Source: Lysobacter sp. TY2-98 (GTDB taxonomy: Bacteria > Pseudomonadota > Gammaproteobacteria > Xanthomonadales > Xanthomonadaceae). From it: a stretch of DNA of 64,000 nucleotides. The position numbers and the translations under genes were made by a program. The notes below the pieces were generated by a model, which saw only the letters and a list, made by a program, of their open reading frames with translations, was not told the origin of the DNA and did no database searches. This document shows, one piece after another, positions 51,309-58,840 of the stretch (position 1 is the first letter of the stretch; each line of letters starts with the position of its first letter). The DNA lies in assembly GCF_003367355.1 (NCBI RefSeq), contig NZ_CP031413.1:434001-498000 (forward strand), written 5' to 3'.

Positions 51309-51685
51309 CCCGGCCGGCTGTTGCGCTGCAACCAGCTGGCGGGAAGCAACGCCACGAGCTCCAACGTGCCGCGACCGGTGTCGAGCCAGCCCCAATGTGC
51401 GAGCACTGACCACACCATGCGGCATGCGAGTGCCAGCAACAGAATGCGGAAAGCGCGGCGGTAATGGCCAAAGCCCAGCGCGGTGCCGGCCCAAAGGTCT
51501 ACGACTGCCGACACAAGAATCGGAACCGCTCGAGGCGCACTTGCGTGCCATTCAAGCGGGTGGAAGCCGAGTTCTCCAACACCGACGGCGACACCGAAAA
51601 TACCGGCAAGGGTCAGCAGGGTGCTAACGAGAACCGTGAACGGACCGTTCGGCGTAGCGGGCGGGCGTTCGACCTGAGCTTCCAT
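51263..51685 (-). CDS. Membrane protein with attC-encoded tail
   Basis: 140 residues, about four helices (FTVLVSTLLTLAGIFGVAV, VPILVSAVVDLWAGTALGF, AFRILLLALACRMVWSVLA, a weaker LELVALLPASWL). Tail NNSSKPTPLRGAA. Own ribosome-binding site GAGGAGTC directly before ATG 51685. Unknown. Confidence 0.62.
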   Translation of the reverse strand: MEAQVERPPATPNGPFTVLVSTLLTLAGIFGVAVGVGELGFHPLEWHASAPRAVPILVSAVVDLWAGTALGFGHYRRAFRILLLALACRMVWSVLAHWGWLDTGRGTLELVALLPASWLQRNSRPGPNNSSKPTPLRGAA

Positions 51686-51718
51686 GACTCCTCGCGGCTG
51701 CCTGAGATTACCTGCGGG

Positions 51719-51778
51719 GCCTAACACCTGAGTTAAGCCGCGCCGCGAAGCGGCGTCGGCTTGGACGAATTGTTAGGG
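51719..51778 (-). repeat. attC of the cassette at 51773
   Basis: 60 bases; R'' CCCTAAC, R' GTTAGGC. Confidence 0.97.
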
Positions 51779-52156
51779 CTCAACCGAGACTTTGCCCGAC
51801 TTGTCCACAAGCACGTTCACCGTGCCTTCCTTCTGTGTGGACAGTACCCAGACCTTGAAGGCGAGCACCGTGGTGTCACCCTCGCACAGCGGCTCGACGT
51901 ACTGAATATTCTTGCCAGCGAGCGACTTCTGCACAGCGGCATCCTGATCAATCTGAGCACCGTTGACCCAAGCACGGAGTGTAGATGTGAACTGCGGCTC
52001 GCGGTTCTTCTCGATCTGTATCTGGCCCGACAGACCGCCCGGGCACGCATAGCTGAAGGTGGTCTGGGAGTGCACCGCACCCTTGATTCCGGTAGCGGCA
52101 GCCGCGCCAGTGAGGGCGAGTAGCAGGGCTGTGGCAACAATCTGCTTCGACTGCAT
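51773..52156 (-). CDS. Secreted hypothetical protein
   Basis: 127 residues with signal peptide (KQIVATALLLALTGAAAATG); mature domain of about 105 residues with two Cys (YACPGGLSG, VEPLCEGDT), beta-rich, ending KSGKVSVEP. The region KEGTVNVLVDKSGKVSVEP looks like a closing beta-hairpin. Start ATG at 52156 follows AAAGGAGAGCTCCG. TAA stop from attC. Confidence 0.65.
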   Translation of the reverse strand: MQSKQIVATALLLALTGAAAATGIKGAVHSQTTFSYACPGGLSGQIQIEKNREPQFTSTLRAWVNGAQIDQDAAVQKSLAGKNIQYVEPLCEGDTTVLAFKVWVLSTQKEGTVNVLVDKSGKVSVEP

Positions 52157-52173
52157 CGGAGCTCTCCTTTGAG

Positions 52174-52233
52174 CCCTAACACCTGAGTTAAGCCGCGCCG
52201 CGAAGCGGCGTCGGCTTGGACGAATTGTTAGGC
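52174..52233 (-). repeat. attC of the cassette at 52188
   Basis: 60 bases; R'' GCCTAAC, R' GTTAGGG. Confidence 0.97.
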
Positions 52234-52799
52234 CTGCCCGAGTGGGACATCCACATGCCGCACTCGGTCTTGCTGCGCGCCCAGCCATGTGGAGTGCGCT
52301 CGAGCATCACGGTGCCACCGTTACCGCAGAGCCGGCCGCAGACAAACGAGTAGTTGAGCGCAGCGCGCTGGCCGGACCGCTCGAAGGTGACTGTGGAAAG
52401 CGTGAGCAATGCGTGGGAGAAGCCCTTCTCTACAGCTTCGTCGACGGGCACGCCCCGCGCAATCAGCTTGCCTGGATCCATTGCTCGCAACTCCCCAGGC
52501 TTGATGAGACGAACCTGCCGTAGCGCGCGAAGCTGGACAGCGAGCGGCGCGCTGGTTTCTGCCACCTCCCACTCGCCGCCGCCACAGGACGAAATGTCTT
52601 TCAGATCTTGTGGCGATAGTGGTTTAGCGCTTGCTGCCACGTTGAGGGGCGCTTTGCTCTTGCCGTCCCACGAAGCCAAGAATGCTTCATACACCTTGGC
52701 CGTTTCGGCCTCCCGGTTGGCATCGTGGGCGTACGTTGAGGGACTCAGCGCAAAGGTCATGGCAATCGCCGCGATGGCTCGCCGCAGTTGAATATCCAT
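52188..52799 (-). CDS. Secreted hypothetical protein with attC-encoded tail
   Basis: 203 residues: signal peptide (LRRAIAAIAMTFALSPSTYAHD), mature domain with ISSCGGGEWEVAETSAPLAV, KLIARGVPVDEAVEKGFSHA, NYSFVCGRLCGNGGTVMLER and KTECGMWM. The two segments SFVCGRLCGNGGTV and RTPHGW resemble periplasmic proteins I cannot name. Tail NNSSKPTPLRGAA. One of the larger cassette products here. Confidence 0.63.
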   Translation of the reverse strand: MDIQLRRAIAAIAMTFALSPSTYAHDANREAETAKVYEAFLASWDGKSKAPLNVAASAKPLSPQDLKDISSCGGGEWEVAETSAPLAVQLRALRQVRLIKPGELRAMDPGKLIARGVPVDEAVEKGFSHALLTLSTVTFERSGQRAALNYSFVCGRLCGNGGTVMLERTPHGWARSKTECGMWMSHSGRPNNSSKPTPLRGAA

Positions 52800-52826
52800 A
52801 CACGACTCCGTTGATGTCGCTGGCAG

Positions 52827-52886
52827 GCCTAACACCTGAGTTAAGCCGCGCCGCGAAGCGGCGTCGGCTTGGACGAATTGTTAGGC
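52827..52886 (-). repeat. attC of the cassette at 52888
   Basis: 60 bases; R'' GCCTAAC, R' GTTAGGC. Confidence 0.97.
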
Positions 52887-52887
52887 C

Positions 52888-53178
52888 TCAGACAGCTAAG
52901 GCCACGAGTTGCAGCAGCATTCCGAGCGTAATCATGGCAAAGCCGAGCCGGTTGAAGAACTTGGCTCTCCACTTGAACGCGTTGAACTGCGGCTCCCACT
53001 CTTCTCGGGGGACGGCGCGTTCGCCATCCACCGGCGACGACTCCATGGCCAAGTTCCCGTAGAAGAAGACGTTTCCGACCTTTTTGGCAGGAAAGCCATA
53101 GAAGAACAGTAGAAATGAGCCAATGAGCGACAGGATGAGCGCGATGACGTTCAAGCACGCAGCCATGTGACTTCCCAT
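52888..53178 (-). CDS. Two-helix membrane protein, unknown
   Basis: 96 residues: helix CLNVIALILSLIGSFLLFFYG, a loop with AMESSPVDGERAVPREEWEP, basic RAKFF, then helix GFAMITLGMLLQLVALAV at the very end. The architecture (helix, polar loop, terminal helix) resembles small phage/plasmid membrane proteins. ATG 9 bases after AGGTG; a second Met four codons in. Confidence 0.6.
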   Translation of the reverse strand: MGSHMAACLNVIALILSLIGSFLLFFYGFPAKKVGNVFFYGNLAMESSPVDGERAVPREEWEPQFNAFKWRAKFFNRLGFAMITLGMLLQLVALAV

Positions 53179-53181
53179 GAG

Positions 53182-53241
53182 GCCTAACACCTGAGTTAAG
53201 CCGCGCCGCGAAGCGGCGTCGGCTTGGACGAATTGTTAGGC
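53182..53241 (-). repeat. attC of the cassette at 53248
   Basis: 60 bases; R'' GCCTAAC, R' GTTAGGC. Confidence 0.97.
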
Positions 53242-53247
53242 GGCAGC

Positions 53248-53559
53248 TTAGCCAACGACAAGCTCCACGCCCATCAGGTGGAGAAACTCCGCGCCATTGG
53301 GCTTGAGGATGAAATGCGACGGGCCGCTGTAGTGACACGTAATCACTGCGCCTTCTGATTGCAGCTTGGCCAATGCCCGACGCCCGGGCTTGAGTGCGCT
53401 CCAGAGCCACACCAGTTGGTCATTCAGGCTTTCGCCAACGCCGGGTGGACAAGTGACCACCACTTCGTCGCGCTCGACGCGGCTAAACGGCACAAGCTCC
53501 TTCGTGCTCTGAACGCGAGAGCGGAGATTTGCTATTCGGACGGTGACCAAACTTTCCAT
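53248..53559 (-). CDS. Hypothetical protein, paralogue of 49206-49517
   Basis: 103 residues: SLVTVRIANLRSRVQSTKEL, VPFSRVERDEVVVTCPPGVG, LNDQLVWLWSALKPGRRALA and NGAEFLHLMGVELVVG. The ends and the PPGVG...LNDQLVWLW core are nearly identical to the cassette at 49206, the middle diverged (TCHYSGPSHFILK versus a Cys-rich variant). Same ATG spacing (9 bases from AGGTG). Confidence 0.65.
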   Translation of the reverse strand: MESLVTVRIANLRSRVQSTKELVPFSRVERDEVVVTCPPGVGESLNDQLVWLWSALKPGRRALAKLQSEGAVITCHYSGPSHFILKPNGAEFLHLMGVELVVG

Positions 53560-53562
53560 GCC

Positions 53563-53622
53563 GCCTAACACCTGAGTTAAGCCGCGCCGCGAAGCGGCGT
53601 CGGCTTGGACGAATTGTTAGGC
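53563..53622 (-). repeat. attC of the cassette at 53617
   Basis: 60 bases; R'' GCCTAAC, R' GTTAGGC. Confidence 0.97.
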
Positions 53623-54063
53623 CTCACCGGGAAGGCGGTAGATGACCAGTTCGGTACTGTGAGCGGTTTGGCCGACACACTCGGCGCGGTACTGCACGCC
53701 CGGCTCCACGAGAACGACGGTTTCACGGGTCATCGTGAACGGAAACAGGTAGCACTTTGCTGCGACGTGATAGTTGCCCGCCGGGACGACGACCGAACCG
53801 AAATCTTTGAGATTCTCAGAGCGCGAGGGTTGATCTGCCCAGATGCGAATCAGCGTAGCCACAGAGCCTTGACCTGCGGGATTTACAAAGGCGCGAACCA
53901 CCCCGCTTGCCTTTTGCTCCTGCTTCTCATCCTTCGAGGCAGCACGGATGGTGCCGGTGCTTTCCGCGGCAACATCCGGGCTCCAGACGAGCGCGGGTTT
54001 GTCTGCCGCGAGAGAAGTTCCGACTACTGCGCCTGCGAGCAATGCAACGAATCGCTTCACCAC
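53617..54063 (-). CDS. Secreted hypothetical protein
   Basis: 148 residues from GTG (54063, or the next GTG at 54060), preceded by AAGGGGAAC. Signal peptide KRFVALLAGAVVGTSLAAD; mature domain beta-rich (VATLIRIWADQPSRSENLKD, FGSVVVPAGNYHVAAKCYLF, ETVVLVEPGVQYRAECVG) with one Cys pair, suggesting a disulfide-stabilised periplasmic beta sandwich. TAA from attC. Unknown role. Confidence 0.65.
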   Translation of the reverse strand: MVKRFVALLAGAVVGTSLAADKPALVWSPDVAAESTGTIRAASKDEKQEQKASGVVRAFVNPAGQGSVATLIRIWADQPSRSENLKDFGSVVVPAGNYHVAAKCYLFPFTMTRETVVLVEPGVQYRAECVGQTAHSTELVIYRLPGEA

Positions 54064-54086
54064 GTTCCCCTTGAAATTTGAGTGAG

Positions 54087-54146
54087 GCCTAACACCTGAG
54101 TTAAGCCGCGCCGCGAAGCGGCGTCGGCTTGGACGAATTGTTAGGG
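54087..54146 (-). repeat. attC of the cassette at 54101
   Basis: 60 bases; R'' CCCTAAC, R' GTTAGGC. Confidence 0.97.
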
Positions 54147-54538
54147 CTCATGAGCCGGTGGCCGACCCAGAAGCCCAGCGAGGCGCTCGCACCGAGCAAT
54201 GAGCTCACGCATATAGCGCCCGCGGAAAAGGCCCATTCAAAGCGTGAAGCACCAGGATGACCTGGCAGGGTGAGTATTGCTGCAACTAAAGCACCCGACG
54301 CCGTGCCGTAGCCGACCAGCGATCGAAAGCGATAACGCGAGCGACGTTGGAGCGAAGCTACGATGCGTAGACCCACGCTCAAGATCAAGACGAGTGAAGC
54401 CAGGAAGAAGACAGCGAATACGGGCAAGCCACCAATCTTAGGCGCCATAGGGAGCCAAGGAAGTACCAGCGTACCCACCCCGGCTGAGCTCGCTGAGCCG
54501 AGGAGCACACCTGCAGGCACCGAAAGTCTTTCCCACAT
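54101..54538 (-). CDS. Four-helix membrane protein with attC-encoded tail
   Basis: 145 residues: helices near 6-30, 36-58, 78-95 and 104-128; a basic stretch SLQRRSRYRFRSL lies between the second and third. Tail NNSSKPTPLRGAA. ATG 9 bases after AGGTG. Family unknown. Confidence 0.62.
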   Translation of the reverse strand: MWERLSVPAGVLLGSASSAGVGTLVLPWLPMAPKIGGLPVFAVFFLASLVLILSVGLRIVASLQRRSRYRFRSLVGYGTASGALVAAILTLPGHPGASRFEWAFSAGAICVSSLLGASASLGFWVGHRLMSPNNSSKPTPLRGAA

Positions 54539-54541
54539 GAG

Positions 54542-54601
54542 CCCTAACACCTGAGTTAAGCCGCGCCGCGAAGCGGCGTCGGCTTGGACGAATTGTTAGG
54601 G
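54542..54601 (-). repeat. attC of the cassette at 54596
   Basis: 60 bases; R'' CCCTAAC, R' GTTAGGG. Confidence 0.97.
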
Positions 54602-55018
54602 CGCACCCGCGGAAACGAGACGTAACGCGCCCACGGTGTTCATGCGCTGCTGCAGCGTATCCGCCGGGACGCCAGGCACGAACACATGCATCTTGTAACC
54701 AGTTCGCTCATTGAGCACGAGAAGCGCGTGCCGGGTTGCACTGCCGCGTGCAACGGACCACATGACCGGCTTACCTGCCGCGATCCCGGGCTGGAGCGGG
54801 CTGAGCTTTGAATGGCTGAGCGGGTTGTCAGTGCCGAGGTATAGCCCGAATGCCACCGTGCCGGAAGTTCGGAGCGCATAGCACACGTCGTAGCCTGGGC
54901 CAGAGTCGTGCCGCCAGTGGAGTGCCGAGCCCGCGGGCAAGTCCGGGCAGGAAGACTTCGCCTGCACTGGCAAGTGGAGGGCTGCTATCAGTGCGGCTGC
55001 GAGTACGATTTTCTTCAT
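54596..55018 (-). CDS. Secreted hypothetical protein
   Basis: 140 residues; signal peptide KKIVLAAALIAALHLPVQAK, then a beta-rich domain with one Cys pair (SSCPDLPAG, YDVCYALR) and NERTGYKMHVFVPGVPADTL. Resembles a small periplasmic beta-barrel or lectin-like fold only in outline. TAA from attC; ATG 11 bases after AGGTG. Confidence 0.62.
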   Translation of the reverse strand: MKKIVLAAALIAALHLPVQAKSSCPDLPAGSALHWRHDSGPGYDVCYALRTSGTVAFGLYLGTDNPLSHSKLSPLQPGIAAGKPVMWSVARGSATRHALLVLNERTGYKMHVFVPGVPADTLQQRMNTVGALRLVSAGAP

Positions 55019-55023
55019 GTGCG

Positions 55024-55083
55024 CCCTAACACCTGAGTTAAGCCGCGCCGCGAAGCGGCGTCGGCTTGGACGAATTGTTAGGC
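55024..55083 (-). repeat. attC of the cassette at 55172
   Basis: 60 bases; R'' GCCTAAC, R' GTTAGGG. Confidence 0.97.
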
Positions 55084-55171
55084 CCTAGAGCCCGCCATTT
55101 GCAACTGTTGAACCTATTACACTCGAGTCTGCCATGCAGGCGCCGTAAGAAGCTCGACGGGACTCGGTGCG

Positions 55172-55417
55172 CTACAGTTCGCTGCACATTCGCCCTTTGA
55201 AGACACGCTTGGCCGGGCAGCTGCCGAGACGCTTGATAAGCGCCTGCCCACGGTCCGCACACTTCATGACGCCCGGGTGCAGGCCATCATCCGTTTCGAA
55301 GTGGCCCATACATGCGTCGTAAGCCCAGTGCACGGCGCTGCCAGGTATTTCGCATTGAGTCGCGGCCTGAGCAGGTGCTGCCGTAAGAAGAAACGCGAGT
55401 GCTAAGAGAACTCTCAT
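55172..55417 (-). CDS. Small secreted Cys-rich protein
   Basis: 81 residues: signal peptide MRVLLALAFLLTAAPAQA, mature part about 62 residues with five Cys (TQCEIPGS, DACMGHFETDD, MKCADRG, GSCPAKRV, MCSEL). Basic C-terminal half (KRLG, KRVFKGR). Could be a disulfide-stabilised inhibitor or small periplasmic factor. An 88-base 3' stretch between its stop and attC is the longest trailer in the array and holds nothing obvious. Confidence 0.6.
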   Translation of the reverse strand: MRVLLALAFLLTAAPAQAATQCEIPGSAVHWAYDACMGHFETDDGLHPGVMKCADRGQALIKRLGSCPAKRVFKGRMCSEL

Positions 55418-55422
55418 CTAGG

Positions 55423-55482
55423 GCCTAACACCTGAGTTAAGCCGCGCCGCGAAGCGGCGTCGGCTTGGACGAATTGTTAGGT
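55423..55482 (-). repeat. attC of EamA cassette, copy 2
   Basis: 60 bases; R'' ACCTAAC, R' GTTAGGC; same as the site at 50056. Confidence 0.97.
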
Positions 55483-55908
55483 TGCCGGCCGATATGCGAC
55501 GACGAGCAACCCGGAACCCACTAGTACGCAGCCAAGAATAACGCGCGGTGTGATCTGTTCCTTGAGTATGAGCCAGGCCAGCAGAACCGCGACGATGAAG
55601 CTCGCTTTATCAATAAGCGCGATGGTTGAGACCTCGCCTTGCTTTAGGGCCTTGTAGTAGAAGATCCACGACAAAGACGTGGTGACGCCGGAAACACCAA
55701 GCCAGAAGAGATTGTGCGGAGCCAGAGACTTCAGCTCCGCAGGCGCGACGAACAGCGCCGCGAAACCGATGACGAATACCGCGACGAACATGGTTCGAAC
55801 AGCGAGCCCAAGTTCGCCCGAAATTCCGGCAAGGCCCATCTTGGCGATCACGGAAGTGAAGCCAGCGAAGATCATGGAGATGACGGCGTATGTAACCCAC
55901 TTGTCCAT
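55477..55908 (-). CDS. Small EamA-family transporter, copy 2
   Basis: Identical in every base I compared to 50110-50541, including upstream GAGGAG and the flanking attC sequences (offset 5367 bases). No substitutions means a recent cassette duplication or gene conversion. Both copies keep the module intact, so both should be functional if transcribed. Confidence 0.87.
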   Translation of the reverse strand: MDKWVTYAVISMIFAGFTSVIAKMGLAGISGELGLAVRTMFVAVFVIGFAALFVAPAELKSLAPHNLFWLGVSGVTTSLSWIFYYKALKQGEVSTIALIDKASFIVAVLLAWLILKEQITPRVILGCVLVGSGLLVVAYRPAT

Positions 55909-55923
55909 GCTCTCTCCTCGGCA

Positions 55924-55983
55924 ACCTAACACCTGAGTTAAGCCGCGCCGCGAAGCGGCGTCGGCTTGGACGAATTGTTAGGC
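55924..55983 (-). repeat. attC of the cassette at 55978
   Basis: 60 bases; R'' GCCTAAC, R' GTTAGGT. Confidence 0.97.
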
Positions 55984-56295
55984 CTCATCTTCGCGGGGCT
56001 CATAGGGCTCTTGGATCCACTCGCAGCCAGATTCCTGCCGAGTCGCACACCAGCTCGGCGGCATTTCCGCCAGCTCGCCAATGGTCGGGTCATTCTCGAC
56101 CATGCAGCCCAGGCAGACGAGCTTGAGATCCTTCGCATCGAGCGTGGTGCCGCACAGGAACTGCCAATCACCGTCGGGGTCGTGATAGACCTCGCGGATT
56201 GGCTCTAGGCCCTCTAGAACCTGGCGAGTGGTGAATACGCCAGTTTCGACGGGAAGACTGAAGGGCCAAGACTGGAATGCGTGAGGGTGGCTCAT
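55978..56295 (-). CDS. Small acidic hypothetical protein
   Basis: 105 residues, cytosolic: PFSLPVETGVFTTRQVLEGL, PIREVYHDPDGDWQFLCGTT, LVCLGCMVENDPTIGELAEM and PPSWCATRQ. I recognise this as a recurring uncharacterised family (F.TT..V..G.PI..V.HD.DG.WQFL) but cannot name it with confidence. Ends in an acidic tail EPREDEA, stop from attC. ATG 9 bases after AGGTG. Confidence 0.65.
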   Translation of the reverse strand: MSHPHAFQSWPFSLPVETGVFTTRQVLEGLEPIREVYHDPDGDWQFLCGTTLDAKDLKLVCLGCMVENDPTIGELAEMPPSWCATRQESGCEWIQEPYEPREDEA

Positions 56296-56298
56296 GAG

Positions 56299-56358
56299 GC
56301 CTAACACCTGAGTTAAGCCGCGCCGCGAAGCGGCGTCGGCTTGGACGAATTGTTGGCC
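56299..56358 (-). repeat. attC of the lipoprotein cassette at 56368
   Basis: 60 bases; R'' GGCCAAC, R' GTTAGGC. Confidence 0.96.
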
Positions 56359-56367
56359 GGCCAGCGA

Positions 56368-56751
56368 CTACTTGAGGGCAGCCGACTCAATGGTAAGTGC
56401 AAACGGATCAGGCTGACCCGGAGCAGGCGTTACTCGCCCGGTAACAGTGACGGAAGCGCCGGTACCCAGCAGCCTCACCACCTGGTTGAGGAACACAATA
56501 TTGGGCGTGGAAACGTGGTGGGCCGACTTGAAAGTATCTTCCGGCCCCATTGCAAGAAGCAACGCTTGCGATGGGCACGCCTGGCTGTAGAGACCGACCC
56601 TCTGCTTGTACATGCGCGCGGTGCCGCTGAGCGTGACGCTCTTGCCGACATAAGACGATGGGTTTGCGACCACTGCGCACAGCGGATCTTCGGGTGCGCG
56701 AGCGCAGCCGGTGAGCAAGATTCCTACTGCAATTGCAAGAACACTTTTCAT
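56368..56751 (-). CDS. Putative lipoprotein, OB-fold-like
   Basis: 127 residues: lipobox LLTGC (Cys16) after KSVLAIAVGI, then CAVVANPSSYVGKSVTLSGT, VYSQACPS-type loop and GASVTVTGRVTPAPGQPDPF. The pattern (V.NP..YVGK.V.L.G........G..V.V.GR) recalls small periplasmic OB-fold proteins, inferred only. ATG 10 bases after the upstream attC GGTG. Confidence 0.65.
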   Translation of the reverse strand: MKSVLAIAVGILLTGCARAPEDPLCAVVANPSSYVGKSVTLSGTARMYKQRVGLYSQACPSQALLLAMGPEDTFKSAHHVSTPNIVFLNQVVRLLGTGASVTVTGRVTPAPGQPDPFALTIESAALK

Positions 56752-56755
56752 GGCC

Positions 56756-56815
56756 GGCCAACACCTGAGTTAAGCCGCGCCGCGAAGCGGCGTCGGCTTG
56801 GACGAATTGTTAGCC
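56756..56815 (-). repeat. attC of the DUF421 cassette
   Basis: 60 bases; R'' GGCTAAC, R' GTTGGCC. Confidence 0.96.
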
Positions 56816-57316
56816 CTCGCTTCGGGCGATGCTATCCGGCGCGGTGGATTTGGGTTCGCGCTTAACCACGCTAATGACGCCGTTGTTTTCCAGGACAGCG
56901 TAGTGCACATCTTCCACCGAGGTGCATCCCGCCTGACGCAGCGCGCTGTGCAGCTCGTGGCTGGTCAAGTGAGCCTTCGCGGCGAAGTCTTCGTATAGCT
57001 TGCCGTTATGGATGATCACCAGCGGGCGCCCCTCGATAAGAGCCTCGAGCCGCTTGCTCTTGAAGGTTACGAGTCCCACCAAGTAATTCGCGGCAACCAG
57101 AGTGACGGTAGAAATTAGCCCGCCCAAGAGAGAGCTATCGCCACCCACCATGGAATTTTGGACGGCGTTGGACAGTACAAGCAAAAGCACGAGATCGAAC
57201 GGCGCGAGCTGGCCAATTTGACGCTTGCCGCTAATACGGATGATTGCGAGCAGAAACGCGTAGACCGCTACTCCCCGCACGACGAATTCCCACCACGGGA
57301 GTGTCAAATCAAACAT
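56810..57316 (-). CDS. DUF421 (YetF/YcaP-like) membrane protein
   Basis: 168 residues: two or three N-terminal helices (WEFVVRGVAVYAFLLAII, FDLVLLLVLSNAVQNSMVGG, LLGGLISTVTLVAANYLVGL) and the cytosolic DUF421 domain RLEALIEGRPLVIIHNGKLY, LTSHELHSALRQAGC, EDVHYAVLENNGVISVV. The motif GKRQIGQLAPFDLVLL is diagnostic. YetF-type proteins are linked to sporulation/germination or envelope stress in Bacillus; the proteobacterial role is unknown. TAA from attC. Confidence 0.85.
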   Translation of the reverse strand: MFDLTLPWWEFVVRGVAVYAFLLAIIRISGKRQIGQLAPFDLVLLLVLSNAVQNSMVGGDSSLLGGLISTVTLVAANYLVGLVTFKSKRLEALIEGRPLVIIHNGKLYEDFAAKAHLTSHELHSALRQAGCTSVEDVHYAVLENNGVISVVKREPKSTAPDSIARSEG

Positions 57317-57349
57317 GGCTTTCGGTTCCCAGTAGAAGTTCGGTGCGTG

Positions 57350-57409
57350 GGCTAACACCTGAGTTAAGCCGCGCCGCGAAGCGGCGTCGGCTTGGACGAA
57401 TTGTTAGAG
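57350..57409 (-). repeat. attC of the cassette at 57412
   Basis: 60 bases; R'' CTCTAAC, R' GTTAGCC. Confidence 0.96.
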
Positions 57410-57411
57410 GG

Positions 57412-57921
57412 CTAGCCGAAAAGCCCGTTTGCATAGGCTTCCTTGGCCCGCCCCATCTGGCTGTTGAACTCTGCCGTGCACTTTAGCGCCATTTCGTGGG
57501 CGACCCGATCGTTCTCGATGGACGCCCGAAAACGAGGAGCGTGGTGCGCGAATCCGCTGCGCCCAGACTTGTCGCGCCACTCGAAGATCTCCTGCCAGAG
57601 AGAATTTGCATTCCTTTCCGCGCCAATGAGGTTTGGAAGGAACTCTGTGAAAAGCCCGTGGTATGAGCTAAGCGCCTGTTGCACTTCGGGCGGCTCGTGC
57701 GACAGCACGAATTGCGCGAGTTCGATTTCTCTACGAGCTGAAGAAAAGAGGTTCCGACTCTGCTCGATGTAAGAAAGGAGTTCTGACTTGTCACGCTCAA
57801 ACGCGAGAGTGGTTTCCAGTTGGTGGGCATTGACCGTGTGGGCATAGGCCTTCCAGCTGATCGCGGCGGCAACCAGGCTGATCAACAATGCTAGTGCTGC
57901 AATGACGTTTGAAGCGTCCAT
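57412..57921 (-). CDS. Anchored coiled-coil hypothetical protein
   Basis: 169 residues: helix NVIAALALLISLVAAAISWKA then long helical segment (HQLETTLAFERDKSELLSYI, SRNLFSSARREIELAQFVLS) and a C-terminal region with GAERNANSLWQEIFEWRDK. One-helix anchor plus coiled coil is typical of inner-membrane accessory proteins. Function unknown. ATG 10 bases after AGGTG. Confidence 0.62.
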   Translation of the reverse strand: MDASNVIAALALLISLVAAAISWKAYAHTVNAHQLETTLAFERDKSELLSYIEQSRNLFSSARREIELAQFVLSHEPPEVQQALSSYHGLFTEFLPNLIGAERNANSLWQEIFEWRDKSGRSGFAHHAPRFRASIENDRVAHEMALKCTAEFNSQMGRAKEAYANGLFG

Positions 57922-57925
57922 AGCC

Positions 57926-57985
57926 CTCTAACACCTGAGTTAAGCCGCGCCGCGAAGCGGCGTCGGCTTGGACGAATTGTTAGGC
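57926..57985 (-). repeat. attC of ORF-less cassette 3
   Basis: 60 bases; R'' GCCTAAC, R' GTTAGAG. Confidence 0.97.
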
Positions 57986-58318
57986 CAAGCTTGAACGGGC
58001 CGACGGCGGCGAGCAACCCGGCACGGGATAACGGCCGAAGCGAGAACCGCGAGCTGGAGCCAAGACGTTCGGCGGCGAGCTGTTTCGCACTGGCACAAAG
58101 CCAAGGCGCATTCCACCCGTCAGCTCGGCAAGCGGATCGGGGATGTCGGTACTTTAGGGAGAATCAGGAGCCGACCGCGCACGAATCGGAGAGCGAGGCA
58201 ACGGTGACGGCAGAGCGAGCGCGGCGAGTCGCGTACCGAAGCGAGCTGTTGACCGCGAGCGACTCAGCAACGCAATGAACTGGCCGGCGCAAAAGCGCGA
58301 TTACAACAACCGACCGAG
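57986..58318 (-). other. ORF-less cassette 3 (homologue of cassette 1)
   Basis: 333 bases. Shares CGGTACTTTAGGGAGAATCA at 58147-58166, GCAACCCGGCACGG near its left end and CAACCGACCGAG next to the right attC with the cassette at 42374. No frame is conserved between the two. Confidence 0.7.
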
Positions 58319-58378
58319 GCCTAACACCTGAGTTAAGCCGCGCCGCGAAGCGGCGTCGGCTTGGACGAATTGTTAGGC
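58319..58378 (-). repeat. attC of the cassette at 58333
   Basis: 60 bases; R'' GCCTAAC, R' GTTAGGC. Confidence 0.97.
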
Positions 58379-58773
58379 GCCAGTCCAGCGACGCCCTGCA
58401 GCAAAGCAATATAGCGGGCCGGCTGCATTTCATAGAAGTCGATTGCGACGACGTAGGCCTTGCCACAGTTGCCACACCGAGCAGTCGAAAAGTATCCGGA
58501 GCGACCATTCGGGAATGCCGCCCAGGCAAGCGCCTTAGGCCCGACGAACTCCAGCGTGCACGAAAAGGTAGAGGCGATGTGCCGCTGGTCTTCGAGCGGT
58601 AACGACCTAAACCATTCGGTGCCAGCGCTGACCGCCGACAGTACATTGCGTTCAACGGTGTGGCCGCACGCTTCGCATTGGAAGGCGAGGCATGCATGTT
58701 TCTCGCGCATGCCGTCATGGAACGGATGACGGTCTTGCGAGTAGACGAGAAGTGGCGGCTCGAGATCTATCAT
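58333..58773 (-). CDS. Zinc-ribbon-like protein with attC-encoded tail
   Basis: 146 residues, cytosolic. Cys pairs CEAC (33-36) and CGNC (100-103), with nearby His residues, suggest a split zinc ribbon; GYFSTARCGNCGKAYVVAID looks like the second knuckle. Tail NNSSKPTPLRGAA. Could bind nucleic acid or protein; no family known. ATG 13 bases after AGGTG. Confidence 0.68.
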   Translation of the reverse strand: MIDLEPPLLVYSQDRHPFHDGMREKHACLAFQCEACGHTVERNVLSAVSAGTEWFRSLPLEDQRHIASTFSCTLEFVGPKALAWAAFPNGRSGYFSTARCGNCGKAYVVAIDFYEMQPARYIALLQGVAGLAPNNSSKPTPLRGAA

Positions 58774-58780
58774 GGCTGGC

Positions 58781-58840
58781 GCCTAACACCTGAGTTAAGC
58801 CGCGCCGCGAAGCGGCGTCGGCTTGGACGAATTGTTAGGT
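58781..58840 (-). repeat. attC of the cassette at 58835
   Basis: 60 bases; R'' ACCTAAC, R' GTTAGGC. Confidence 0.97.
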
